A DNA stretch of 64,000 nt from Phytohabitans flavus (GCF_011764545.1 NZ_AP022870.1:7632001-7696000); one strand, 5' to 3'. Counted from the first letter of the stretch, positions 52,201-59,808 are shown. A program made the numbers and translations. The notes: a model not told the origin generated them from the letters alone.

Positions 52201-52466
52201 GCGTCCCGCCCGGCGAAGCCGCCCGCGTAGCGATCGTGGACCGCGGCATCCCGCGCGGCGAACTCCCTGCCCCCGGCCGGCCCCTGCACCAGGATCGACC
52301 GCTCCTCGGGGCTCGCCGACTCGACGGCGCTGCGCGCACCGGCGTCGACAACCTCGCGGCTGTAGTCGGCCAGGCCGGTGAGTAAGACGGTCGCGATCAA
52401 GGTCGCACCTGTCGCCGCGAGGAGGAGACTCTTCACTCCACGGGCACGACGAAACACCAGCCTCAT
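49293..52466 (-). CDS. FtsX-like ABC permease (large), gene 1 of operon
   Basis: 1057 residues from ATG 52466. Same plan as gene 2: an N-terminal helix (SLLLAATGATLIATVLLTGLA), a big extracellular domain, FtsX core (ALITPMLLMVVLGGYALVLVAV with MTEQRRGETALLRARGA), further helices and a second extracellular domain rich in Pro/Gly, then three C-terminal helices with TARRRIGELAVLHTLGASPRLL. The TALLRARGA and LAVLHTLGAS coupling helices contact the ATPases. First gene of the operon, with a 164-base divergent promoter region. Confidence 0.9.
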   Translation of the reverse strand: MRLVFRRARGVKSLLLAATGATLIATVLLTGLADYSREVVDAGARSAVESASPEERSILVQGPAGGREFAARDAAVHDRYAGGFAGRDAHVSTAGYAVGRQLTGDVGEARPDKDGVVFASVSFLEGLREHAELVSGTWPEPGATPVRTAVGEAAARTLHLEVGERVAIHDRLSRKSSEIEVSGIWRPRDPNAPYWRLAQDAVDGAAPQSSTYGPFVVDRADFLSGFAASASAAWLIEPDLAGAPLSELDGLGQATTAAVDSLADDIGLGSSGLVTSRLDQLTGRLERADLVGRSALITPMLLMVVLGGYALVLVAVLMTEQRRGETALLRARGAARAQLAGLAAREAALVVLPAAVLAPILASQILRYVDRVPMLAAGALRLTPRFDALTWAVAGLAAAGCALAMLGPALRRGDTYAAEMASRSRPSRRAAAQRASLDIALVGLAVLGWFQLRQYSSPLAGGNLGIDPLLAASPTLGVLAGAAIALRALPPLTRLAERAVDRKPWNATMFGMWQAGRRPQAGPVLLLALAVAVSTLAWCLAGTSERSIVDQADHQVGADLRLLEGTRFAPEGRAAEVAALPGVETVLPAWRDSLRLGAEGESASVISLDAAQANGVVRLRDDLAGGSPQGLFTKLSDARVEAPVVDLPPTTQRISGAVETEVASWTDEFFSPPEPPVQTDAVFAVAGGYRRVPLGRSSNGHPLRFAVDLPADLQPVRLAGFLVSSGGPAGFRVSWRVRSLTAGDAPVDLGAAGPWQARTRAGGEATSGAEATVDYTLPNAGLWGYSQPVTLVVTRARKAAPVPVVATPAALSALRIGDGDETRMSLGQGEVGVRIAGSVSAVPGTEDAAALLADLPSLAAEAFYGYGEVRQPQEWWLATGPDPHATATAAAALPGIEVLDRRAAAEEAGRDPYGVGARAALFAAALGAVLIAAMGIGVDIRATARRRIGELAVLHTLGASPRLLGRSLVAEQTFLAGVGVLVGLVVGIGVAATMAPLVILTPAAGRPVPEPLLTVVWSPVGATAGGLLLLTLVLSASVALAARQRMIAAQLRIGADA

Positions 52467-52630
52467 GCGTCTCCGTCTCTCCGCCGCCTACGAGAGATTT
52501 GATGACCCGGGGTGCGGAGAAGGTTGGCACGGTTACCGGAACGTAATCTGCGCGCCTCGGCGCGCCGCGCGTACCACACAGTAGTGAGAAACCTACACTC
52601 TGATTGCCTCGCGGCCGGTAGCGTCGTTAC

Positions 52631-53188
52631 ATGAGGGTCGCGCGGGTCCGGCTGCTCCAAAACGCGGCCGCCAGTCTGTGCATCCTCCTTGTGCTTGTCG
52701 CCATCGCGGTGGGCCTGCCCGCGATCGACAGGTCGCTCCCCGCCGAGCAGGCCGTCCCGCCCCACGAGCCGTACGAAGTGGGCGCCGGGGTGACCGTGGT
52801 GCCCCCGGCCGGCGCCGCGCTCGACGTGACCCGTACCCGACCCACCGCCCGCCAGGGCACCGCGCTGTTCGTCCTCGGACGGGTGCGGTACGTGATCGTG
52901 GTGGCCCCCTTCGACGGTGAACTCGAAGGCGCGGTCGACAGGTTGCGCCGCAAGGTGATCAACGCCGACGGGCAGCTCGACGCGGGCCTCCCGGCACTCA
53001 CCGGCACCGGACTCGTCGGCCACGAGGGGGCGTACACGACACCGGACCGGGCGGGGCGGTACGCCGTGTTCCTCGCGCCGGACGTCTCCATCGAGGTCAC
53101 GGTCAGCGGCACCGAGACCGAGCTCGCCGAGACCGAGCAGGTGATCGAGGCGAGCATCGCGACCATCACGTACCAGGAGAGGCTGTGA
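52631..53188 (+). CDS. Membrane-anchored protein of unknown function coupled to PrsW
   Basis: 185 residues. One N-terminal helix (NAAASLCILLVLVAIAVGL) and an exported domain with VGAGVTVVPPAGAALDVTRTR and VRYVIVVAPFDGELEGAVDRLRRKV, ending in a segment with AETEQVIEASIATITYQE. No family recognised. Stop overlaps the PrsW start (GTGA), so it may be PrsW's partner or substrate; this is inference. Confidence 0.75.
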   Translation: MRVARVRLLQNAAASLCILLVLVAIAVGLPAIDRSLPAEQAVPPHEPYEVGAGVTVVPPAGAALDVTRTRPTARQGTALFVLGRVRYVIVVAPFDGELEGAVDRLRRKVINADGQLDAGLPALTGTGLVGHEGAYTTPDRAGRYAVFLAPDVSIEVTVSGTETELAETEQVIEASIATITYQERL

Positions 53189-54516
53189 CAGTGACGGCCG
53201 GCTGCCCGGGCGGGCACGGCGTCCCGCCGCGGAGCGCCCGAACCGCGCCCGTACACCCCGCACCCGCCTGGGCGCGGAGCCACAAGTCGCTGCTGCTGCC
53301 CGCCTTCTGGCTGGTGGCGCTCATGATGGCGGTGGGCGCCGCGCGCACGGTACTGCTGATCCGGCACTCGATCGCGGAGTACCCGGTGGCGACCACCGCC
53401 GCGCTCGCGCTCTTCGCCGTGTACGCGGTGCCCTTCTGGCTCTTCGTCTCCGCGCTCGACTACCTGGAGCGGGAGCCGCCGCTGCTGCTGGTGATCGCGT
53501 TCGGCTGGGGCGGGCTTGTCGCCACGACCGTCTCCGCGCCAGGCAGCACCGCGATACAGAACATGCTCGCCAAGGGGTACTCCCCGGGCTTCGCCGCCGC
53601 CTGGGGCTCGGCCATCGCCGGTCCCACAGTGGAAGAAATCGTGAAGACGCTCGGCGTCGTAGCGATCGTGCTGATCGCCCGCGCGCAGATAAACAGCGTG
53701 CTCGACGGCGTCATCTACGGCTCGCTTGTCGGGCTCGGCTTCCAGGTGGTCGAAGACGTCGTGTACGCGGTGAACGCGGTCGCCGCGGCGGGCCGGGGCG
53801 ACGACATCGGGCCGGTCGTGGCCACCTTCTTCGTGCGCGGCTTCCTCGCCGGCCTGTGGAGCCACACGCTCTTCAGCGCGCTGGCCGGCGCCGGCGTGGC
53901 GTCGGTCGTGGTGCGCACCGACCGTACGCTGCGCTTCCGGCTGGGCGTCGCGGCGGTCTGCTTGTTCGGCGCGTGGTTCTGCCACTTCCTCTGGAACTCG
54001 CCGCTGCTGGCCGTCGAGGTCGGCGACAACGGGTACCTGCTGATCGTGGTGTTGCTGGCGAAGGGCATCCCGCCGTTGCTGGCGATCCTGCTGCTGGTGC
54101 GCAGCGCGCGGCACCGTGAGGCGGACTACTACATCGCGCAGCTCACCGCGCTCGACGACCGGGACATCGCCACGCCCGCCGAGCTGCACGTGCTGGGTTT
54201 GGGGCACATGCGCGCCAACGCGCGGCGGTACGCGTACGCGCGGGCGGGAGTGATGGGGCGGCGGGCGGTGCAGCGGCTACAGCGGGCACAGGCGAGCCTC
54301 GCGCTGGAGTTGAGCCGGGCGCAGACCACGCACGATCCGGCCGCGCTGGGCCAATGGCGGGACGAGGTACTGCGGCAGCGGGCGCGGCTACGGTCGCTGG
54401 GCCACCCGGAGGCGGTGGCGGTCGACCAGCGGCGCGGTTCGATGCGCCGGCGCATGATGATCCTGGCGGTCACGCTGCTGCTGCTCACCGCGGCGTGCGC
54501 GGCGCTGTCCCTCTGA
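53185..54516 (+). CDS. PrsW-family intramembrane metalloprotease
   Basis: 443 residues with about ten hydrophobic segments. Motifs of PrsW/GluZ: AGPTVEEIVKTLG (metal-binding Glu-Glu), LGFQVVEDVVYAV, GLWSHTLFSALAGAG and CHFLWNSPLL. Bacillus PrsW cuts the anti-sigma factor RsiW; here no sigma/anti-sigma gene is beside it, so the natural target is unknown. The C-terminal 100 residues are cytoplasmic and Arg-rich. Translationally coupled to the 185-residue membrane protein. Confidence 0.92.
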   Translation: MTVTAGCPGGHGVPPRSARTAPVHPAPAWARSHKSLLLPAFWLVALMMAVGAARTVLLIRHSIAEYPVATTAALALFAVYAVPFWLFVSALDYLEREPPLLLVIAFGWGGLVATTVSAPGSTAIQNMLAKGYSPGFAAAWGSAIAGPTVEEIVKTLGVVAIVLIARAQINSVLDGVIYGSLVGLGFQVVEDVVYAVNAVAAAGRGDDIGPVVATFFVRGFLAGLWSHTLFSALAGAGVASVVVRTDRTLRFRLGVAAVCLFGAWFCHFLWNSPLLAVEVGDNGYLLIVVLLAKGIPPLLAILLLVRSARHREADYYIAQLTALDDRDIATPAELHVLGLGHMRANARRYAYARAGVMGRRAVQRLQRAQASLALELSRAQTTHDPAALGQWRDEVLRQRARLRSLGHPEAVAVDQRRGSMRRRMMILAVTLLLLTAACAALSL

Positions 54517-54524
54517 GCGCACAT

Positions 54525-54553
54525 CAGGGGCGCCCCGGCCTGGGACGCCCCTG
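54525..54553. terminator. Terminator after PrsW
   Basis: 8-bp arms CAGGGGCG / CGCCCCTG with a 13-base loop, starting eight bases after the stop. Confidence 0.7.
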
Positions 54554-54573
54554 ACTCTGTACGCGGTGCGGGT

Positions 54574-54822
54574 CTAGCTGGTCGGCGGGAGACCGCCGTC
54601 GCCCTCGACCACCTGGTCCGGCGTGCCGTCCTCGTCCAGATCGGACATCGTGACGTTCACCTTGCCGTCGCCGTCGGTGTCGAACTGGTAGAGGTCGGTC
54701 TTGCCGTCGCCATCGGTGTCGGCGGCCCACAAGTCGGTCTTGCCGTCCTTGTTGGTGTCCATCTTCAACAGGTCGACGCGCTCGTCGCCCCTGGTGTCGA
54801 CCGTTTCCTGCGATTCGCTCAT
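54574..54822 (-). CDS. DxDxDG repeat protein (calcium-binding type), short
   Basis: 82 residues from ATG 54822. Four consecutive units such as DTNKDGKTDLW, DTDGDGKTDLY, DTDGDGKVNV and DLDEDGTPDQ, each spaced 12-13 residues apart. The D-x-D-x-D-G pattern is that of calcium-binding loops (EF-hand/dockerin and thrombospondin type 3). No signal peptide, so it stays in the cytoplasm unless secreted in another way. Paralogous to the next gene upstream. Confidence 0.85.
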   Translation of the reverse strand: MSESQETVDTRGDERVDLLKMDTNKDGKTDLWAADTDGDGKTDLYQFDTDGDGKVNVTMSDLDEDGTPDQVVEGDGGLPPTS

Positions 54823-54836
54823 GGCCGTCCTCGCTT
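54817..54836. repeat. 20-bp direct repeat, copy 1 (over start codon)
   Basis: GCTCATGGCCGTCCTCGCTT, covering the minus-strand start codon and ribosome site of the 82-residue gene; second copy at 54888-54907, 71 bases away. Confidence 0.9.
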
Positions 54837-54893
54837 CGGTGCGGGTGGCCATGAAGCTCCAAGCGCCCTGGGCTTGTTGCTTCGCTTGCTCAT
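54819..54893 (-). CDS. 24-codon ORF in duplicated start region
   Basis: ATG at 54893 within a second copy of the 20-base start segment of the downstream gene; ends with TGA overlapping the start of the 82-residue gene (ATGA). The peptide is basic (MSKRSNKPRALG...). May be a coupling leader or a by-product of the duplication. Confidence 0.3.
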   Translation of the reverse strand: MSKRSNKPRALGASWPPAPKRGRP

Positions 54894-54907
54894 GGCCGTC
54901 CTCGCTT
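54888..54907. repeat. 20-bp direct repeat, copy 2
   Basis: Exact copy of the segment at 54817-54836, again placing an ATG after the same ribosome site. Confidence 0.9.
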
Positions 54908-54979
54908 AGGGTGTCGTCTGGTCCCAGGTCCAACGGCACCCTAAGCGTCGGTGACGGTCTGTGCCAGCCAGGAGGGCGA

Positions 54980-55645
54980 TCAGCTCGCGGCGTACGGGTT
55001 CACGGGCGGCGGCGGGGTGACGGTCTGCGGGGCGGCCGTCTGCTGCTCCGGCGTGCCGTCGTGGTTCGCGTCGCTCACGGCCACGTCGGGGGTGCCGTCG
55101 TGGTTGGTGTCGACGAAGGCCACGTCCGGCTGACCGTCGTAGTCGACGTCGGCGATCCAGGTGTCGGCCTTGCCGTCGTAGTCGGTGTCCAGCGTCACGT
55201 GGTCGACCTTGTTGTCGTCGTTCAGGTCGGCGGCGGCGTAGTCGACACGGCCGTCAGCGTTGGTGTCGGCGAACGCGGCGTCGAGGTCGCCGTCGTCGTC
55301 GTAGTCCTTCAGGATCGTGTCGAGGCGACCGTCGTGGTTAGCGTCCACATAGGTCGTGTCGGCGTACCCGTCGCTGTCCGTGTCGTGCTTCACGACGTCC
55401 GCGTAGCCGTCACCGTCGAGGTCGACCACCGTGTCGGTGGAACCGTCGGGGTTGTGCTGCACGATCGAGTCGGGCTGGCCGTAGTGCGGCTCCTCGTAGT
55501 GCGGCTGGTCGTGGCCGTACGGCGGCTGGTCGTGACCGGGCTGGTCGTAGCCGGGCTGGTCGTGTCCACTGTCGCCAGCGTTGCCGAAGCCCTCGTGTCC
55601 GGTACCGGGGTCTTCGGTCAGGGTCGGGTCGTCGAACTCGCTCAT
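54980..55645 (-). CDS. DxDxDG repeat protein (calcium-binding type), long
   Basis: 221 residues from ATG 55645. N-terminal Asp/Gly and PGYDQPGHDQPPY repeats, then eight or more units of about 12-17 residues (DLDGDGYADVV, DTDSDGYADTTY, DANHDGRLDTI, DTDYDGKADTW and others), ending in a Pro-rich tail. No signal peptide is seen. It is a larger tandem relative of the 82-residue protein. Possible role as a cytoplasmic or non-classically exported Ca2+ buffer; function not known. Confidence 0.85.
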   Translation of the reverse strand: MSEFDDPTLTEDPGTGHEGFGNAGDSGHDQPGYDQPGHDQPPYGHDQPHYEEPHYGQPDSIVQHNPDGSTDTVVDLDGDGYADVVKHDTDSDGYADTTYVDANHDGRLDTILKDYDDDGDLDAAFADTNADGRVDYAAADLNDDNKVDHVTLDTDYDGKADTWIADVDYDGQPDVAFVDTNHDGTPDVAVSDANHDGTPEQQTAAPQTVTPPPPVNPYAAS

Positions 55646-55739
55646 CGTGGGCTCCGTTTCGGTTATTGCTTCCGTGATGAGGGAACCGTACGGCCCGGAC
55701 ACCACCCGAGGGATCCCGGAAACGTGCCACCCCCGACGA

Positions 55740-57083
55740 CTAGTGGCGGAGCTCCACACCCGCCGCGACGAGGGCCTTGATGACGTTCGCCGACTCACCA
55801 AAGCCGATCACCAGTACCGCATCAGCCTTGAAGTCTTTGATCTCCTTGGCTCCGCCGCTGAAGTCGAGCGGGGCGGCCGGGTCCTCCGGCGGGTCATAGG
55901 TCAGCAGCTTGATGTTGGCGGCGTTCACGCCGGCCTTTTCCAGCTCGGCGCGGACGTTGTCCTGGAGGCCCTGGCCGTACGAGTCCTTACGGGCAACGAT
56001 CGCGATGTGCTGCGGACCGTCGCGCAGGATCACGTCGGCGAGCGCCTTGCCCTGGAGCAGGTCGGAGGGGGCGGTACGGAAGTAGAGCCCCTTGTCGTCG
56101 ATCTCACTCAGCCCCGCGTCGGTGTTGCAGGGCGAGAAGAGGATCAGGCCGGCGTTCACCACGTCCGGCAGCACGGCCCGGGAGATACCCGAGGCGCCCG
56201 CGCCGATGATGACGTGCACGCCGGCGTTCACGTGCGACGCGACCGTCTGCTTGGCCTTCTCCGGGTTTGTGCCGTCGTCGCCGTCGATCCACTCGACCGG
56301 CTTGCCGAGGACGCCGCCGGCGGCGTTGATGTCGCGGATGGCCAGGGCGGTGCCGGCGGCCAACGGCGGGTTGGCCAGGGCCAGGTCACCGGTCTGCGGC
56401 AGCAGCCCGCCGATCTTCAGCGGCGCGCCGCTCTGCGCGTCGCCTCCGCCGTCAGCAGGGCGCGCGGCCGGTGCGGGCTTGGTGGTCGTGGACGACTCGT
56501 CGCCCGCGCCCACGAACTCCGTCTTGCCGTCGTCGAGGCGGTCGCTGGAGCCGAAGTGGAGAGTCGCGTAGCTCGCGGTGGACGGCTCACCCGCGTCGGT
56601 AAAGCCACCACGCTTGAGCGAGACCCCGCGGTACTCGATGTCCTTGCCGGCGCGGGCGAGGGTCAGGCAGTCCTTCGCGGTGTCGCACCGCTCACCCTCT
56701 GTAGTCACGCCGTTGATGTACTTTGCGATCTCACTAGGCGCGGTGCTGCCGGCGAGCTGTGAGGCGAGCGCGCTGATCACCACGGCGTCGTAGCTCTCGC
56801 CGGAGTAGATGTAGTCGCCGAGGTTGGCGTCGATCGAACGCAGCCGCTCTTTGAAGTCGTCGGAGAGCGGGGTCAGCGGCGTCGTGCCCTTCATCCCGGC
56901 AAGCACCCCTGCCTGGTCTTTGAAGGCCTCACCGAACGAGTTGATCATATTGCCGTCCGACCCGTAGAGGCGAACGGGGCCGGCGGGGATGTCCTCCGGC
57001 GTGTCGCCCGTACTTCCACAGCCCGCGATGGCGAGCATGAACGCGGTGCAGGCGGCGATGGCAGCGCTGCGCGAGCGGTACAT
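55740..57083 (-). CDS. Branched-chain-type (LivK) substrate-binding lipoprotein with circularly permuted domain order
   Basis: 447 residues. Lipoprotein signal peptide with lipobox AIAGC (Cys22). In LivK-type proteins the usual order is KIGGLLPQTGDLA..., FRTAPSD..., VIKALV..., VYGADG..., SYDAVV..., FTDAGEP. Here residues 36-192 hold the usual C-terminal part (VRLYGSDGNMINSF, GESYDAVVISALASQLAGST, ERCDTAKDCLTLA, GGFTDAGEPSTASY), a Ser/Thr/Pro linker follows (193-220), and residues 222-447 hold the usual N-terminal part (LKIGGLLPQTGDLA, VHVIIGAGASGISRAVL, LYFRTAPSDLLQGKALAD), ending at VIKALVAAGVELRH. No permease genes are adjacent. Confidence 0.85.
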   Translation of the reverse strand: MYRSRSAAIAACTAFMLAIAGCGSTGDTPEDIPAGPVRLYGSDGNMINSFGEAFKDQAGVLAGMKGTTPLTPLSDDFKERLRSIDANLGDYIYSGESYDAVVISALASQLAGSTAPSEIAKYINGVTTEGERCDTAKDCLTLARAGKDIEYRGVSLKRGGFTDAGEPSTASYATLHFGSSDRLDDGKTEFVGAGDESSTTTKPAPAARPADGGGDAQSGAPLKIGGLLPQTGDLALANPPLAAGTALAIRDINAAGGVLGKPVEWIDGDDGTNPEKAKQTVASHVNAGVHVIIGAGASGISRAVLPDVVNAGLILFSPCNTDAGLSEIDDKGLYFRTAPSDLLQGKALADVILRDGPQHIAIVARKDSYGQGLQDNVRAELEKAGVNAANIKLLTYDPPEDPAAPLDFSGGAKEIKDFKADAVLVIGFGESANVIKALVAAGVELRH

Positions 57084-57260
57084 GGCTTGTCCTCCCTCCC
57101 CGGGGGTCGGCGGGGTCCGCTGGGGACACTAGCGTGCCACCCGTACGCAGTGTGACTGTGGTCGCTGGCCATTCTCGTACGTGCGAGTAACTTGCGCTGC
57201 ATTGGCCCACGTTGCGGCTTCACCGAGCGAGCCTTGACCCGGCGACATACCCTTCGCCTC

Positions 57261-57650
57261 GTGACGGATGTTCCGCCCGAGGCGTTGGACGATGCCGCCC
57301 AGGTGCTCCGCAGCGCGCTGGCCGGCGACAGTGACGCAGTTGTCGGGACGTTCGACGCGGTGGTCGACCGCTCCGGCGTGGCTGGGGCGTATGACGTGGC
57401 GTGGTGCATAGCGGCCACGATGGTCGGCGACAACGTGCAGCGGGGCCGCTGGACGCTCGACTTCCCCGGCATCGACGAGGCCCGCTACGACGCCCGCTGG
57501 GTGGCCCGGTTCGTCAGCGCGTACGCCAACGCCGACTCCTCGACCGGCGAGGCCCTCTTCGGCGCCGCGCTGGCCGACGGCCAACTCCCCGAGTGCCTTC
57601 TGACCCTCGCGGGGTCGGCCGTCGCCACCCTGCGCCGCCGCGCCGCTTAG
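57261..57650 (+). CDS. Small protein of unknown function
   Basis: 129 residues from GTG 57261. Helical, with ALDDAAQVLRSALAGDSDAVV, AYDVAWCIAATMVGD and RWVARFVSAYANADSSTGEALFGAAL. No domain recognised, no signal peptide. Divergent from the binding lipoprotein; no regulatory element evident. Confidence 0.7.
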   Translation: MTDVPPEALDDAAQVLRSALAGDSDAVVGTFDAVVDRSGVAGAYDVAWCIAATMVGDNVQRGRWTLDFPGIDEARYDARWVARFVSAYANADSSTGEALFGAALADGQLPECLLTLAGSAVATLRRRAA

Positions 57651-57934
57651 CTTTCCGCCAGGAAATACCCCGGTCAGGAGCCGCGCGAGCGTCTCGTGCG
57701 GCACACCGTGCCAGGCACCGTCCGGGCCAAAAGACAAAATCAAGACCAACAAAATTGGGTACGCCGTACCAGCCCCAGAGGACCTGACAGCCCGTCTCGA
57801 CCCGGTGCTCAGCACGGTGTACCTGGTCTTCATGAGGGGTACTCACCTGCCGCGGGTGAGGCAGTCCGACTGGGCCGCCTGCTCGCCGAGCTGTAACGCC
57901 GCTTCCTCAAGCGCCGCATCTCCGAGCTGGATGC
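57651..57934 (+). pseudogene. Degraded ECF sigma factor (SigJ/ECF41-like, DUF6596) remnant
   Basis: Within this gap, bases about 57720-57896 encode pieces of an ECF sigma C-terminal region: KIKTNKIGYAVPAPEDLTARLDPVLSTVYLVF in one frame, then EGYSPAAGEAVRLGRLLAEL in another. Together they read as the family's VPAPEDLPARLDPVLATVYLVFNEGY... segment. Both ends are gone, and there is no start codon or promoter, so it is a fossil. Confidence 0.6.
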
Positions 57935-58411
57935 CTAGCCGAGGTACGGCTTTGCGTCGCCAGCCAGGTAGTGGTCGATCCGCATGCGCATGGAGCGGTG
58001 CATCTGGAGCGCGCCCACCGCGTCCGGCGGCACCCAGTGGACCTCGCGGGACTCGTCGCTCGGGGTGGGCTGGCCACCCAGCGGCCGGGCCGTGAACACC
58101 ACGGAGAACTCCTGCCGCACCTCGCCGTCACTGGTGTAGTGGATGACGTGCCGCGGATCGGTGTAGATCCCGACCAGCCCGGTGACCTCGACCCGGACCC
58201 CGGTCTCCTCCAGCGTCTCCCGGACGGCGGCCGCCGGAAGCGACTCGCCCAGATCCATCGCGCCGCCAGGCAAGGCCCAATTGTCGTTGTCCGCCCGCCG
58301 GATCAACAGGATCTCGCCAGCGCCGTTGACGACAACGACGTTGACCGACGGCACCACGGTATTGGCCCGCGGCGCGGCTGGATCGTCGAAGTAGTCGATG
58401 CGCCCCGGCAT
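57935..58411 (-). CDS. NUDIX hydrolase
   Basis: 158 residues. Nudix box: GGAMDLGESLPAAAVRETLEETGV (G-x5-E-x7-REUxEExGU). Preceded by a short variable part (DYFDDPAAPRANTVVP). It hydrolyses nucleoside diphosphates linked to another moiety; the substrate is unknown. Alone on its strand, upstream of the tRNA group. Confidence 0.94.
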   Translation of the reverse strand: MPGRIDYFDDPAAPRANTVVPSVNVVVVNGAGEILLIRRADNDNWALPGGAMDLGESLPAAAVRETLEETGVRVEVTGLVGIYTDPRHVIHYTSDGEVRQEFSVVFTARPLGGQPTPSDESREVHWVPPDAVGALQMHRSMRMRIDHYLAGDAKPYLG

Positions 58412-58505
58412 GCCTCACATCATCCCTGACGCATCCCTGACACGAGAAAGCAAAACGCCGACCCGCGTTTCCACTGGTCGGCGTTCTGATAGCCCGGCGA
58501 AGGGC

Positions 58506-58581
58506 TGGTGGCCAGGGCGGGGTCGAACCGCCGACCTTCCGATTTTCAGTCGGACGCTCGTACCAACTGAGCTACCTGGCC
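58506..58581 (-). tRNA. tRNA-Phe (anticodon GAA), with encoded CCA
   Basis: Acceptor GGCCAGG/CCTGGCC, anticodon arm TCCGA-CTGAAAA-TCGGA with GAA, T loop GTTCGAC; CCA is in the gene. Confidence 0.97.
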
Positions 58582-58604
58582 AGGCTCTCGGCTCATCTTA
58601 ACCG

Positions 58605-58678
58605 CGGTCCTGACGGGACTTGAACCCGCGACCTCCGCCTTGACAGGGCGGCGAGCACTCCAACTGCTCCACAGGACC
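58605..58678 (-). tRNA. tRNA-Asp (anticodon GTC)
   Basis: 74 nt: acceptor GGTCCTG/CAGGACC, discriminator G, anticodon arm CCGCC-CTGTCAA-GGCGG with GTC. Confidence 0.97.
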
Positions 58679-58704
58679 TTGCTCCTCCGGCTGGGCCGGA
58701 CCGT

Positions 58705-58776
58705 GCCCCCAACGGGATTCGAACCCGTGCTACCGCCTTGAAAGGGCGGCGTCCTGGGCCACTAGACGATGAGGGC
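58705..58776 (-). tRNA. tRNA-Glu (anticodon TTC)
   Basis: 72 nt: acceptor GCCCTCA/TGGGGGC (one G-U pair), anticodon arm CCGCC-CTTTCAA-GGCGG with TTC. Glu, Asp and Phe tRNAs lie in one row in this order. Confidence 0.96.
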
Positions 58777-58948
58777 GGGCCTCGCCATCATTGCACATCG
58801 CAAGTCAGGCAGCTTTGCTCCCATCCGGCCCCGCCGGAGGCTTCGAAAGCATACGCGACGCGCGACCTTCCCTCCAAACCGATACCTGGCGCGTCGCATT
58901 CCCCGCAGATGCCTACAAGCTCCGCGCCACCGAGCCAGCTGGGCTGGG

Positions 58949-59764
58949 TCACCGGAGCAGGGCGATCCCGTACTTGTGCTTCAGCTCACTCACGATGCCT
59001 GGGCAGGCGGCCAGTGTGGCGGCGCGGTCGCCGCCGCCGTCGTGCAGCAGCACGATCGAGCCCGGGCGGGCCTGGTTGATGACGCGGGTACGGATGGCGT
59101 CGGCGGTCGGCTTCTTCCAGTCCAGGGGGTCGACGTCCCAGCCGAGCGCGGTCATGCCCAGGTCGCGGGAGACCTTGACCGCGGCGGCCGTCCACATACC
59201 GCCCGGGTGACGGAAGAACTTGATTTTGGCGCCGGGCACCGCGCGCCGGATCTCGCGGTTGGTGGCCTCCAGGTTGGCGCGGATCTCGGCCTCGGGCTTG
59301 GTGCCCAGGTCGAGCTCGTGGTGCCAGGTGTGGTTGCACAGCGTGTGGCCCTCGCGCACGATGCGTTTGACCAGCGCCGGGTACTGCTTGACCTCGGTGC
59401 CCACCAGGCAGAACGTCGCCTTCACGCCGGTCTGGCGGAGCAGGTCGAGCACCTTGGGCGTCCACACCGGGTGCGGGCCGTCGTCGAAGGTCAGGGCGAT
59501 CTTCTTGCTGCCGGTGAGCCGCCGCGTCTCGATCGGGCCGGTGCCCTTCGGCGGCTTGGGTGACTTCGGCGGTGGCTTATGTCCTGGCGTGCTGGACGGC
59601 GACGGTGGCGGGGCGTCTGGTGATGCGGATGCGGAGGCCGCCGGCATGCCGGGGCCAGGCTCCACGAGGATCGTGTCGACCGGTCCGCGGCCAAGCGCCC
59701 ATCGCCCACCGACCAGCAGCGCAAGTACGACCAGCGCGCTGACGATGGCGGCTCGTTGAGTCAC
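58949..59764 (-). CDS. Polysaccharide deacetylase (NodB-type), membrane-anchored
   Basis: 271 residues from GTG 59764. N-terminal helix (AAIVSALVVLALLVGGRWA), a Pro/Ser/Lys linker (PPPSPSSTPGHKPPPKSPKP), then the NodB domain: motif 1 TFDDGPH (Asp-Asp), motif 2 HTWHHE (His-x3-His), motif 3 FRHPGG, motif 4 GWDVDPLDW, motif 5 VLLHDGGG. It removes acetyl groups from cell-wall glycan (peptidoglycan or chitin-like) outside the membrane, using Zn2+ held by Asp and the two His. Confidence 0.93.
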   Translation of the reverse strand: MTQRAAIVSALVVLALLVGGRWALGRGPVDTILVEPGPGMPAASASASPDAPPPSPSSTPGHKPPPKSPKPPKGTGPIETRRLTGSKKIALTFDDGPHPVWTPKVLDLLRQTGVKATFCLVGTEVKQYPALVKRIVREGHTLCNHTWHHELDLGTKPEAEIRANLEATNREIRRAVPGAKIKFFRHPGGMWTAAAVKVSRDLGMTALGWDVDPLDWKKPTADAIRTRVINQARPGSIVLLHDGGGDRAATLAACPGIVSELKHKYGIALLR

Positions 59765-59808
59765 GTCGAGTACTCCCGACGGTTCGGGAACAGAGCGACA
59801 AAACCCTA

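Noticed and set aside
54525..54553. Bidirectional RNA element beyond a simple hairpin after PrsW
   Set aside because: Stem of eight pairs and position fit an ordinary terminator only.
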